Positions 25,639-33,714 of a stretch of 33,764 nucleotides of DNA are shown here, piece after piece (within the stretch, counting starts at the first letter, position 1; each line of letters opens with the position of its first letter). Below the pieces are notes generated by a model that was not told where the DNA came from, did not search any database, and saw nothing but the letters and a program-made list of their open reading frames with translations. The translations under genes were made by a program, and so were the position numbers. The stretch lies in the NCBI GenBank assembly GCA_964601575.1, contig CAZROA010000105.1, forward strand, positions 1-33,764. Direction: 5' to 3'. The stretch is from CAZKEG01 sp964601575. GTDB lineage: Bacteria > Desulfobacterota > Thermodesulfobacteria > Thermodesulfobacteriales > Thermodesulfatatoraceae.

Positions 25639-25654
25639 AATCAGTGGTCGAAAT
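25628..25654 (+). promoter_or_regulatory. Sigma-28-like promoter of the Maf glycosyltransferase gene
   Basis: TAAA (25628-25631), exactly 15 bp, then GTCGAAAT (25647-25654; five of eight bases of GCCGATAA). It lies about 40 bp upstream of the maf ATG. It would co-regulate the transferase with its flagellin substrate. Confidence 0.5.
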
Positions 25655-25690
25655 ATTTTGTTATGAATGAAGAGGAGGCCGTGAGGAAAT

Positions 25691-27691
25691 ATGAAAAAAG
25701 ATATTTATTATGCTTTACAAAATAACTTTAACAAAAATTTAGAATTGATTAAAAAATGTGTGCCAAAATTATCATCTTTACTTTCTTCTTCAGGCAATCT
25801 TGATCCTGAAATTATTGTCTATCCTAATGGTCAAATAAATCTTTCCTTAAATGGACAATGCCTTTATCCTGATAATGTTCAGGAATTTGTTTATAATCAT
25901 ATACAAGAATACTTACAAAAACCACAAAAACTTTATGCTCCTATTCCAGAAGAAGGTGAAAAACCGATAAGAAAAACACTTAATCATACCTATTTACACA
26001 AACTTTATAGAGTTTATTCTAAATATGCTTCTCCGGAAACAGTAAATAAAATTTATCATTTAGAAAATTATTATTTTCCGATTTTATTAGTTTTTGGAAT
26101 AGGTTTAGGTTATCACATTCCTATTCTTATAAAAAGAACTCATCCCCATATTTTAATTTTAATTGAAGAAGATATTAATTTATTGAAATCCAGTTTTTAT
26201 ACTTTAAATTGGGAAAAAATTTTAAAAATATTAAAAGAAAAAAAGATAAATTTGTTTTTCGTTTTAAATTCATCTTCAGAAAAGATTGTAAATAATATTA
26301 TAGATATTATAAAATTTGTTCATCCTATATTAGCTTATAATGTATTTTTTTATTTAGCATTCAATAATAGACCTTTTTTACAAGAAACACGAAGATTTTT
26401 GAGAGAAAAAATTTTTCTTGTTTTTCGTGGTTGGGGGTTTTTCGATGATGAAATGCGTTCCTTAGTACAAACGGCTATAAATATTAATAATAAAATTCCA
26501 GTATATACAGGAAAAGCAAAAGTTCCTAGTAATGCTACAGCTATTGTAGTAGGAGCTGGCCCATCATTAGATAAGAGAATAGATTTTATCAAAAAAAATC
26601 AAGAAAATTCTATCATAATTTCTTGTGGTACAGCCATAAAAACTTTAGCTTCTGAAGGCATTATTCCTGACTTTCATGTAGAAATTGAACGTCCAAAGTT
26701 AACATTTGATGTCTTAAATAACTCGCTAGATAAAGAATTTTTAAAACAATTAACCATAATTGGAGCAAACCCCTTGTATCCAGCTATATTTAAATTAGGT
26801 AAAAGAAGTGGCATGTTTCTCAAATCAAATGACGCAGGAGCAGAACTTTTTGACAAAAAATTTCCTCGTCTTGAAAAAGTTAACCCTACAGTAACCAATA
26901 CCGGTTTAAGTCTAGCTTTAAATTATGGCTTTAAAAGAATTTTTCTCATAGGAGTAGATTTAGGATGGATTGAAGCTAATCACCATCATTCTTTTAAAAG
27001 TGCCTATTTTGATAACAAAAGTATAATTTATAAACCTAATTTCAAGTATGATCGTATCGTCCCTAATAAAAAAGGTCAATTTGTATATACTACAGATACT
27101 TTACTTTGGACTAAAAACACCATGGAATTACTCCTTAAAAATTTTACTGATGTTATTGTATACAATTTAAGTGAAGGTTTAGACATTGAAGGAACAATAG
27201 ACGGACAAAAAAATATAACAATTTCAAATATCGATAAATTTAAAATTGTTGAATTAATATATAGTAACTATTTATCAAATTATGAAATAGATCTGAACAA
27301 AAAAATACAGAAAATGATTAATAATTTTCGTAATTTAAAAAAGAATTTAGAGGAAACTTTTAAAAGATCAATAAGTAATCAATACGAATTAACCGAAAGT
27401 ATACTTGCTATTAATAGCGTAATGCAAAAACTCAGATTCAAAAATACATCTCTTTATATATTGCTCAATGGATCTTTATGGCATATGCAAGGACGCATAT
27501 TTTCATATTATTTTTCCTTTAAAGATAGTAAAACTCGCCGTAAATTTTTGGCAGAATCTATTACTCTTTTTAGCGAATTTTTAGATAAAATTGAAAAAAA
27601 TTTATCTGAACTCAAAACATATATAGAACAAGGGAAACTTTCTGATATTTTGCTGACAAATGAGGAAAATTTTTATATATTTTCCTGGTAA
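25691..27691 (+). CDS. Maf-type (DUF115) flagellin glycosyltransferase
   Basis: 666 residues, a typical Maf length. Maf proteins transfer CMP-activated nonulosonic acids (pseudaminic or legionaminic type) to Ser/Thr of flagellin in the cytoplasm before export. The central DUF115 domain (about 280-480) has ATAIVVGAGPSLDKRIDF (288-294 core GAGPSLD), IISCGTAIKTLASEGIIPDFHVEIE and the TNTGLSLALNYGFKRIFLIGVDLG stretch in two parts. The C-terminal third is helical. GC is about 27% in a sampled line, far below the housekeeping genes, and the codons strongly favour A/T; this suggests recent acquisition. GAGG lies just upstream of the ATG. It is convergent with the CMP-sugar transferase gene (8 bp apart). 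Confidence 0.9.
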   Translation: MKKDIYYALQNNFNKNLELIKKCVPKLSSLLSSSGNLDPEIIVYPNGQINLSLNGQCLYPDNVQEFVYNHIQEYLQKPQKLYAPIPEEGEKPIRKTLNHTYLHKLYRVYSKYASPETVNKIYHLENYYFPILLVFGIGLGYHIPILIKRTHPHILILIEEDINLLKSSFYTLNWEKILKILKEKKINLFFVLNSSSEKIVNNIIDIIKFVHPILAYNVFFYLAFNNRPFLQETRRFLREKIFLVFRGWGFFDDEMRSLVQTAININNKIPVYTGKAKVPSNATAIVVGAGPSLDKRIDFIKKNQENSIIISCGTAIKTLASEGIIPDFHVEIERPKLTFDVLNNSLDKEFLKQLTIIGANPLYPAIFKLGKRSGMFLKSNDAGAELFDKKFPRLEKVNPTVTNTGLSLALNYGFKRIFLIGVDLGWIEANHHHSFKSAYFDNKSIIYKPNFKYDRIVPNKKGQFVYTTDTLLWTKNTMELLLKNFTDVIVYNLSEGLDIEGTIDGQKNITISNIDKFKIVELIYSNYLSNYEIDLNKKIQKMINNFRNLKKNLEETFKRSISNQYELTESILAINSVMQKLRFKNTSLYILLNGSLWHMQGRIFSYYFSFKDSKTRRKFLAESITLFSEFLDKIEKNLSELKTYIEQGKLSDILLTNEENFYIFSW

Positions 27692-27699
27692 TGTATATT

Positions 27700-28413
27700 T
27701 TAGAAATCTTTGAGATAGATCCTTAATTCTTCATCTTCTAGGAAAATTTTGGCCACCACATAATCAAACCATGTATCCACGTCTACGCCCCGCTCCCGAG
27801 GCATTTTATATATAGCGATGGGGTAGGTGTAATAGGTACGTGTTTTTAAAAATCGAGCAATTTTCACTATAGCGATAGCCCCGTTTACCCGGTAGGTAAC
27901 CGGTAACTCCTGGCTTTTCTTGAGTATCATTTCCGGAAAAAGGGGCTTTAAGAAGCCCTCTTCTTCGAGCACCGCTCGGAAAGCCGGATGTTCCAAGGGG
28001 CTTACCGACATGAGTACTTCGACCCCCTTTTCCTCGAAGATCTTCAGGGCGGCCTGTAAATCTCGGGAAAGAATAAGCGGAGAATTGGCCTGTAGCAGAA
28101 AGAGACGCTCGAATTTTTGGTATTTTGCATGCTTTTCCAGAAATTCCAGGGCTACGTCACATATGCCATAGGGGTCATGGGCCAGATATTCTGGCCTAAA
28201 GTGTACCTTAGCGCCGGCTTTCCAAGCAGCTTCAGCCACCAATTCTGATTCAGTAGATACCCAAACGTGTTCTCCAAAAAGCCCAGAATCCCGGGCCGCC
28301 TCCACGGCGAAGGCCAGCATGGGACGGCCTCTGATAGGTAGAATATTCTTCTGTGGTAGGCGCTTGGAGGCAGCCTTAGCCGGTATAAGGCAGACGTTCT
28401 TAAACGTGCTCAT
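27700..28413 (-). CDS. pseF: CMP-nonulosonic acid cytidylyltransferase (PseF/NeuA-like)
   Basis: 237 residues. The N-terminal nucleotide-binding motif is LIPAKAASKRLPQKN, a variant of the family's IPARGGSKRIPGKN (Lys for Arg, Ala-Ala for Gly-Gly). It is followed by RPMLAFAVEAA, LLQANSPL (the LQPTSPL-type motif) and VDVDTWFDYVVAK (metal-binding region). It activates a nonulosonic acid with CTP. Assignment as PseF rather than NeuA or LegF rests on the neighbouring PseG and PseI. It is the last gene of the operon, overlapping the NeuB-like gene by 14 bp. It is the only cytidylyltransferase in the window although two synthases are present. Confidence 0.85.
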   Translation of the reverse strand: MSTFKNVCLIPAKAASKRLPQKNILPIRGRPMLAFAVEAARDSGLFGEHVWVSTESELVAEAAWKAGAKVHFRPEYLAHDPYGICDVALEFLEKHAKYQKFERLFLLQANSPLILSRDLQAALKIFEEKGVEVLMSVSPLEHPAFRAVLEEEGFLKPLFPEMILKKSQELPVTYRVNGAIAIVKIARFLKTRTYYTYPIAIYKMPRERGVDVDTWFDYVVAKIFLEDEELRIYLKDF

Positions 28414-29470
28414 GGGTAAGAACCTCGCCCTTTTTCAGCTCGCGGCGCAAGGCTTTGCCCAATACGAAAGAAAATTCCTCATCGGTTAGCCCGGTTTGTG
28501 GACGCCGGAACTCAAAATCTTCTCGGCGGAGGATAGTACCTACGGAAAGATCTTTTTTGGCATAGGGGGAACGCCTGGCGACCTTTAGTTTTTCACGCCA
28601 TGCCGCCGGAAAGCTCCTCCGGGAGCTCCCCAAGGCCTTTTCCACCTCTCTTATCACGCGTACGAACTCTTTAGCCTCTTTTGGTTCCAGGGAGAAGGCG
28701 TGTTCGCAGCTCCTGATGGTCCGGTCGAGAGTAATAGTCTTTTCGAGCAGATCGACCCCAAGGGCCACGGCAGCGACGTCCATCTCCCAGCCCGGAGAGT
28801 GATCGGAAAAGGCTACAGCATATTCGGGAAAAAGACTCTTCAGGGTAGCTATCATGCGCAGATTGATGCTTTCCAGCCGGGCAGGATAACCCGTGGGACA
28901 GAGGTGGATCACCAAGTTGCGACAGCCGACCTCCTCTGCCGCCCGTACGGCCTTTTCGATCTCCCAGATCTCGGCCCCGCCAGTGTCAAGCTGAAGGTTT
29001 ACGTTTTTACCTGCCGCGTAACGTATGAGATGGAGATAATCAACATCACCGGAACAGATTTTGATGGCCGGTACCCCCAATTTATCTACCAAGAAGTCTA
29101 TTTCATCTTCGAAGGTAGCGGTACAGATCATGGTGATGCCTATTTCGTCACAGTGGAGTTTAAGAGCTTTCCATTCTTCACGGGAAAGCTCTCGTCTCTT
29201 GAGAATTTCATAAAGCGGTTCTCGAAAATGCTTGAGTCCAAGCTCTTTCCCCACCCTTTCCAGATAACCATATTCGAAAAGGACTCTGCGATCAGCCATA
29301 AGGCGATCCGCATAAAGCATTTGAAACTTTATGGCATCGGCTCCCGCCTCTTTGGCTACCCGGGCCAGCTCCTTAGCAGAAGAAAGACCGGTATGTGTAG
29401 CCCCGGCTTCGAAAACAATGTAAACCCGCCCATTTTGGCCAATCGGTTTGTTTCCGATCTTTGCCCTCAC
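28400..29470 (-). CDS. Second NeuB-family synthase, divergent
   Basis: 356 residues with a GTG start (AGGAGG 7 nt upstream). A TIM-barrel NeuB-like domain (about 15-280) is followed by a C-terminal SAF (antifreeze-like) domain (DLSVGTILRREDFEFRRPQTGL). NeuB enzymes condense phosphoenolpyruvate with an amino sugar to form nonulosonic acids. Conserved elements include FEAGATHTG (Glu21, His26), KICSGD, CPTGYPARLESINL and FSDHS (His224). The residue 21 positions later, normally the second manganese-binding His of EKHF, is Thr245 (LEKTITLDR); the PseI encoded upstream keeps the His. Substrate unknown: it could make a legionaminic-type or another sugar. It lies 11 bp after pseI. Confidence 0.85.
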   Translation of the reverse strand: MRAKIGNKPIGQNGRVYIVFEAGATHTGLSSAKELARVAKEAGADAIKFQMLYADRLMADRRVLFEYGYLERVGKELGLKHFREPLYEILKRRELSREEWKALKLHCDEIGITMICTATFEDEIDFLVDKLGVPAIKICSGDVDYLHLIRYAAGKNVNLQLDTGGAEIWEIEKAVRAAEEVGCRNLVIHLCPTGYPARLESINLRMIATLKSLFPEYAVAFSDHSPGWEMDVAAVALGVDLLEKTITLDRTIRSCEHAFSLEPKEAKEFVRVIREVEKALGSSRRSFPAAWREKLKVARRSPYAKKDLSVGTILRREDFEFRRPQTGLTDEEFSFVLGKALRRELKKGEVLTHEHV

Positions 29471-29481
29471 TACATATCCTC

Positions 29482-30516
29482 CTATTCCAGATGTTCCCAG
29501 GCTAGAGGTGTCCCTTTAGGCAGATCTTTTCGAAAGCGCTTACCCAGCACCTCTTTTAGATAACGCGGGTGGAGACCATAGCCTGGTCTGATAGAACGGA
29601 CGTTTTCTTCGGTCACCTCTTCTCCCGCCTTAACGTCTTTTACGACAAAGAGAGAGCGTGAAAATTCCCGGGCCTTTTTTTGCCTTAGCGAAAGTTCATA
29701 AGAAATTTCGCCCAAGGCCTTTTCCACCTCTCTTGTAGCCTGGACCATGGCCTTAAATTCTGCGGGTTCCAAAGAAAAAGCAGCGTCCGGACCACCTAGG
29801 GAGCGGTCAAGAATAAAATGTTTCTCGATAATACGGGCTCCAAGGGCTACGGCGGCCACGGCCACCGAAGAACTCAAGGTGTGATCGGAAAGTCCTACGG
29901 TGAGGCCAAAAGTCTCCGCCAAATGCGGAATGGTGCGCAGGTTGACCTCTTCAAGCGGAGTAGGATAGGCAGAGACACACTTGAGAAGGGCGATCTGATT
30001 GTTTCCCACCCGGCGGCAGGCCTGAACTGCCTCTTCTATGTCCGCTAGAGTGGCTATGCCTGTGGAGATAATCACTGGTTTGCCTTTGGAGGCCACATAT
30101 TCGATAAGCGGAATGTCCGTTATCTCAAAAGAGGCGATCTTGTAGCAAGGCACCTCAAGTTCTTCAAGAAAGTCCACCGCCGTGTGGTCAAAGGGTGTGG
30201 AGAAGAAGATGAGCCCAAGCTCTTCAGCCAATTCTTTGAGCTTTTCGTGCCATTCCCAAGGCGTATACGCCTTTTGGTAAAGGGTGTAGAAGGTGGCGCC
30301 ATCCCACAGGGTGCCCTGATTGATGCGGAAGTATTTGTTATCGCAATCAATAGTCATGGTGTTCGGAGTATAGGTTTGGAGCTTGACCGCATCTGCCCCC
30401 GCTTTGGCCATGGCCTGGATAGTCTTCACCGCCAGGTCAAAATCTTGAAGGTGATTAGCCGAAAGTTCAGCCACGATCAGGACCCTTTCGGAGAGATCGA
30501 GTTTTCCTATTTTCAC
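29482..30516 (-). CDS. pseI: Pseudaminic acid synthase PseI
   Basis: 344 residues with a GTG start (GAGGA 7 nt upstream). PseI condenses 2,4-diacetamido-2,4,6-trideoxy-L-altrose with phosphoenolpyruvate to give pseudaminic acid. Motifs are IVAELSANHLQDFDLA, KAGADAVKLQTYTPNTMT (the KLQTYTPxT pattern typical of PseI rather than NeuB), FFSTPFD, YKIASFEITD, GLSDHT (His212) and EKHFILDRSLGGPD (His233), both manganese ligands. The SAF domain (SIRPGYGLHPRYL) closes the C-terminus. It directly follows the formyltransferase-like gene (3 bp). Confidence 0.92.
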   Translation of the reverse strand: MKIGKLDLSERVLIVAELSANHLQDFDLAVKTIQAMAKAGADAVKLQTYTPNTMTIDCDNKYFRINQGTLWDGATFYTLYQKAYTPWEWHEKLKELAEELGLIFFSTPFDHTAVDFLEELEVPCYKIASFEITDIPLIEYVASKGKPVIISTGIATLADIEEAVQACRRVGNNQIALLKCVSAYPTPLEEVNLRTIPHLAETFGLTVGLSDHTLSSSVAVAAVALGARIIEKHFILDRSLGGPDAAFSLEPAEFKAMVQATREVEKALGEISYELSLRQKKAREFSRSLFVVKDVKAGEEVTEENVRSIRPGYGLHPRYLKEVLGKRFRKDLPKGTPLAWEHLE

Positions 30517-30519
30517 GGC

Positions 30520-31221
30520 TTAGTCCTCTTCGTCTTCCATGATTTCAAAACGACCACAGAGACGGTCTGCCCTGAGATGAGCTTCGGAAAACAAGATCTT
30601 GAATCTTCCTAAGCGAAGAAAGGCTCTTGGATAACCTTCACCGTCGAGCATGCGGATAAAATCATAAAGTCTTGGCAAATTTTCGGCGATTTCTGGGGTT
30701 AATTCACTTTCATGGGGTTTGCGCCTTTGGAATTCCAAGATTTCTCCCTTCTGCGGGTAGGGTTTCGGGCGCTTTTCCAGGATCTCGGGAATCATCTCTT
30801 GAAAGATGAGATTGGAAATCTCTATGAAAATTTCTTCGGCTGAGCCCAATCCAATGAAAACGTCTCTTTTCAAATAGATCGGACCGGTATCAAGTCCTCC
30901 GTCCACCTTGAGGGCCGAGACCTTGGTCCACTTCACGCCCCGGATGATAAGGTTCTGCAAAGGACTTCCCCCTCGGCCATATGGCAGATCTGCGACATGG
31001 AAGACCACGCATTCGAAAGGTTCGTAAATTTCAGGAGGAATAATCCAGGACCAATGCGGAAAAAAGATGTAAGAGGGTTTTATTCTTTCCAATAGATCGG
31101 CGGAAAGATTTTTGGGATCAGTCACCAAATGAACTTTGTACGTGTCCCCCCATTTTTCTCGAAACTTCAAGGCATTTTTGATATTCCAGGACTTGATGGT
31201 GGCAATAACTATGCTTTCCAT
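30520..31221 (-). CDS. Formyltransferase-like protein of the pse operon
   Basis: 233 residues from the ATG at 31219-31221 (GGAGG 4 nt upstream); an extended frame to 31311 only adds sequence overlapping pseG. The N-terminal 150 residues resemble the methionyl-tRNA/UDP-sugar formyltransferase fold. FHVADLPYGRGGSPLQN (residues 74-90) matches the NxHxSLLPxYRGxxP region, with catalytic His75 kept but the usual Asn replaced by Val73. GGLDTGPIY supplies Asp111. Likely role: N-formylation (or another one-carbon or acyl change) of an amino sugar in the nonulosonic-acid pathway; this is inferred from location. The start overlaps the pseG stop by 13 bp. Confidence 0.75.
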   Translation of the reverse strand: MESIVIATIKSWNIKNALKFREKWGDTYKVHLVTDPKNLSADLLERIKPSYIFFPHWSWIIPPEIYEPFECVVFHVADLPYGRGGSPLQNLIIRGVKWTKVSALKVDGGLDTGPIYLKRDVFIGLGSAEEIFIEISNLIFQEMIPEILEKRPKPYPQKGEILEFQRRKPHESELTPEIAENLPRLYDFIRMLDGEGYPRAFLRLGRFKILFSEAHLRADRLCGRFEIMEDEED

Positions 31222-32180
31222 AGGGCCTCCACCACCCGTTGAGGACCTTTGCCGTCTATAAGACGCCTTGCTTTGCGATAATGTTTTTGCCTGGTACCCC
31301 ACGGTTTCCAAAAAGAAAGTTTTTGGATCAGGTTTTCAAAGAGATCAGGCCCATCGTAATCCCCAGCGTTTCGGACAAGCCCCAAGCTTTCTAATTTTCT
31401 CATATTGAGGCGTTGATTTTCGGCGGTTAGCACACTCACCATAGGCGTTCCGGTACAGGCTAATTCGAAAAGGGTTTGCCCTCCGGCAGAGACGGCTATG
31501 TCTGAAATGAGCATAAGGTCCCGCATTTGTTCCGCCGAAAGACTCCGGTAAATTTTGATTTGAGGGTGATTCAGCTTTAAGCTTTGATTGTTAAAGGCCG
31601 GCCCTAACACTACCGCGCACTCAGCCCTGGGGAAGACTTCCCGTGCGGCCTGTACGGCAAGTGGCGTAAGGCCACGTAGGTCCTCTCCTCCTAAAGTAAT
31701 CAGAACCCTTTCTACCCGTTCACGCACCTTGCGTTTTGGAACCTCCCAAAAGGCCGGACGAAGGAGGGCGTATTCCAGACCAAAAAGGTGGCGTGGGTTT
31801 CCGTCGGGCTCAGCCACAGGGTTCAGGATAAAAGCTGTCTCCGGATAGGGCAGACGGAAAAAGTCGTCAAGAACAAGGAGATCGGAGACCTTCGTAGACA
31901 ACCATTGGTAAAATGAAAGTTCCGCTGTGTAAGAGTCGACCACCGCCACTTTAGCCCCTTTGAGAAGGACTTCTGTTTGTAGCGAATTTTTCTCCCAGTC
32001 AAAAAAGTGGCCATAAAAACCCTGATTTGTGAGAAAGGTAAGAGCAGTCTCGTCGCCCCGAAGGGCGAACTCCACTCTACCTCCGCAGGCCTCAAAAACC
32101 GCAGCAAGGGCCGTACACCGACTCACGTGCCCTAGACCGATTTTTCGCCCCCCTTCGGTTAAGATGACCGTACGCGACAT
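31209..32180 (-). CDS. pseG: UDP-2,4-diacetamido-2,4,6-trideoxy-altropyranose hydrolase PseG
   Basis: 323 residues from the ATG at 32178-32180. An upstream in-frame GTG is less likely, since AAGGA lies 10 nt before the ATG. PseG removes UDP from the 2,4-diacetamido-trideoxy-altrose precursor, giving the free sugar used by PseI. Characteristic segments are GGRKIGLGHVSRC near the N-terminus (His18, equivalent to the catalytic His of Campylobacter PseG), VVDSYT, LLVLDDFFRLP, LLRPAFW, ITLGGED and the UDP-binding SAGGQTLFELACTGTP. It is GT-B like, cytoplasmic, without an N-terminal signal. It lies 37 bp after the methyltransferase gene. Confidence 0.9.
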   Translation of the reverse strand: MSRTVILTEGGRKIGLGHVSRCTALAAVFEACGGRVEFALRGDETALTFLTNQGFYGHFFDWEKNSLQTEVLLKGAKVAVVDSYTAELSFYQWLSTKVSDLLVLDDFFRLPYPETAFILNPVAEPDGNPRHLFGLEYALLRPAFWEVPKRKVRERVERVLITLGGEDLRGLTPLAVQAAREVFPRAECAVVLGPAFNNQSLKLNHPQIKIYRSLSAEQMRDLMLISDIAVSAGGQTLFELACTGTPMVSVLTAENQRLNMRKLESLGLVRNAGDYDGPDLFENLIQKLSFWKPWGTRQKHYRKARRLIDGKGPQRVVEALWKA

Positions 32181-32217
32181 AAAGTTATTTTCCTTCACAA
32201 AAACAAAACATGCGCTT

Positions 32218-33000
32218 TCACTTCTTTTCTAAAATCAAAATTTTTTCCGGGCCATAATCCTTTGCAAACGTAATACCCATTTTAGTTAAAGTTACGGCTA
32301 ATTTGTTTATTTCAGCAAAATAGTCAGGCTCGCCTTGGCTCAAATAGGCGTTGAATATCCTTGAAATGAAATAATAATTGCTTTCGAAGTCCAATACTTT
32401 TTTGATCTTAAAGAAAACCTCAATTTCTAACAGAAAATCTTCTTTTAAATATTCGTTAAATTTTTTGACTTTAATAATCGGTAGATCTAATTTTAAACGT
32501 ATCTCGTTTATTCTTTCTAAGGGTTCCAGAAAACATTCGATCATTATATAAGTACCACCTTGCTTTAAAAGAGACCAAATATTTTCTAAGGCTTTTTTCT
32601 TTTTCGATATGCCATGTAAATTTATGAGCAATCTCTTAGTCAAGATATAATCAAAACTTTTGTAGCGTTTTCTAAGATTTTCGATGGTGCTTTTCGAAAG
32701 AACATCTCCCATAAAAAAATCTATGTTTTCAAAACAATTGTTTTGTCGAGCCAGGTTAATCATATTTTTCGAAAAATCGACACCGACGAAAAGAGCTCTA
32801 GGGCGCTTTTGGGCCAGGAAGAAGAGCGTTCGACCATTACCACATCCAAAGTCAAGCAATTTTACTTTTGTCGGAATGAGACTCTCGAGAAAATAGAATT
32901 CCAGATCTTCTTCCAAGGGGTCAAAGTTTACGGCCTTTACGGAATAGCCATATTTCAAGGCCTGTTGATTCCAAAACTCTCTAATTTTTTGCTTTTCCAT
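32218..33000 (-). CDS. Class I SAM-dependent methyltransferase
   Basis: 260 residues. Motif I is LLDFGCGNGRTLFFLA (about residue 48), followed by an acidic VGVDFSKNMINLA (motif II) and DYILTKRLLINL (motif IV region). The C-terminal half has no recognised acceptor-binding domain. GC is low (about 30% in a sampled line) compared with pseG and the deacetylase on either side, so it looks like an insertion into the operon. Placement among sugar genes suggests methylation of the nonulosonic acid or of a glycan; the acceptor cannot be told from sequence. The stop of the deacetylase gene is 3 bp upstream of its ATG. Confidence 0.8.
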   Translation of the reverse strand: MEKQKIREFWNQQALKYGYSVKAVNFDPLEEDLEFYFLESLIPTKVKLLDFGCGNGRTLFFLAQKRPRALFVGVDFSKNMINLARQNNCFENIDFFMGDVLSKSTIENLRKRYKSFDYILTKRLLINLHGISKKKKALENIWSLLKQGGTYIMIECFLEPLERINEIRLKLDLPIIKVKKFNEYLKEDFLLEIEVFFKIKKVLDFESNYYFISRIFNAYLSQGEPDYFAEINKLAVTLTKMGITFAKDYGPEKILILEKK

Positions 33001-33003
33001 TAG

Positions 33004-33714
33004 CTATCTCTGCCTTCCGAAGTAAAAGATAGTAGCTGCCAGTTCAAGGGCCCGCACGAGCCTGAAGGCCTCGGCAGCCTCTACCCCGGTTTCTGACCCG
33101 CGGAGATGGGCGAGATGCCTCACTCCTTCCACAGATCGCGGATGGGGAAAGGCCCTGAGTTCTCCCTGGTAACACCGAAGGGCCTCAATCTTTCTTGCAA
33201 GAAATGGAGTTATCTCGAAATAGACGTTAGGCCTAAAACTACCCTCGAAGTTCCATTCCGTGGAGGAAAGGACCTCGAAGGTGTAAACCCGATGCACCGG
33301 CTCGCCCGGAAGGGGTCTTGTCGCGGTCATTACTGCCTGGGCTGTAAGACAATGATCCATGTTCAGGTCTCCCCCAAAATGGGTAAAAACTACCTCTGGT
33401 TTAACTTTTTCCTTGACCCGCTCCACGGCTTTGATGAGCTCTAATAAGGGGACGGTATCAAACCGGTTATCCGGAAAATCTTCAAAAAAGACCTCCTTGA
33501 CACCCAAAGTTTTGGTGGCCTGTCTAGCAGCCTTGCGCAGGGCAGCGATCTCAGCGGCCCGCCGAGAAGGATCTCGCTCTTCATCCCGGGAAGTCACCCC
33601 CTCGCCGAGGATCAGGACGTAGACCTCATGGCCCTGATGCGACAGAAGGGCCATCGTTCCCCCGCAACCCAGGACCTCATCGTCGGGATGAGCCGCCACC
33701 ACGAGCACCCTCAT
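33004..33714 (-). CDS. PIG-L/LmbE-family zinc deacetylase
   Basis: 236 residues. AAHPDDEVLGCGGT at 7-20 holds the zinc-binding and catalytic AHPDDE motif, and NMDHCLTAQAV supplies the downstream His. The family removes N-acetyl groups from sugar derivatives such as GlcNAc-PI or mycothiol precursors. In a nonulosonic-acid operon it could deacetylate a UDP-amino sugar so that another acyl group can be added; the formyltransferase-like gene downstream fits. Its ATG overlaps the stop of the preceding gene as ATGA, showing translational coupling. GC-rich, unlike the methyltransferase that follows it. Confidence 0.88.
   Translation of the reverse strand: MRVLVVAAHPDDEVLGCGGTMALLSHQGHEVYVLILGEGVTSRDEERDPSRRAAEIAALRKAARQATKTLGVKEVFFEDFPDNRFDTVPLLELIKAVERVKEKVKPEVVFTHFGGDLNMDHCLTAQAVMTATRPLPGEPVHRVYTFEVLSSTEWNFEGSFRPNVYFEITPFLARKIEALRCYQGELRAFPHPRSVEGVRHLAHLRGSETGVEAAEAFRLVRALELAATIFYFGRQR

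Noticed and set aside
28700..29563. 287-codon plus-strand open frame opposite the NeuB-like gene
   Set aside because: It overlaps two recognised genes on the other strand (NeuB-like and the end of pseI), and its product has no recognisable motif.
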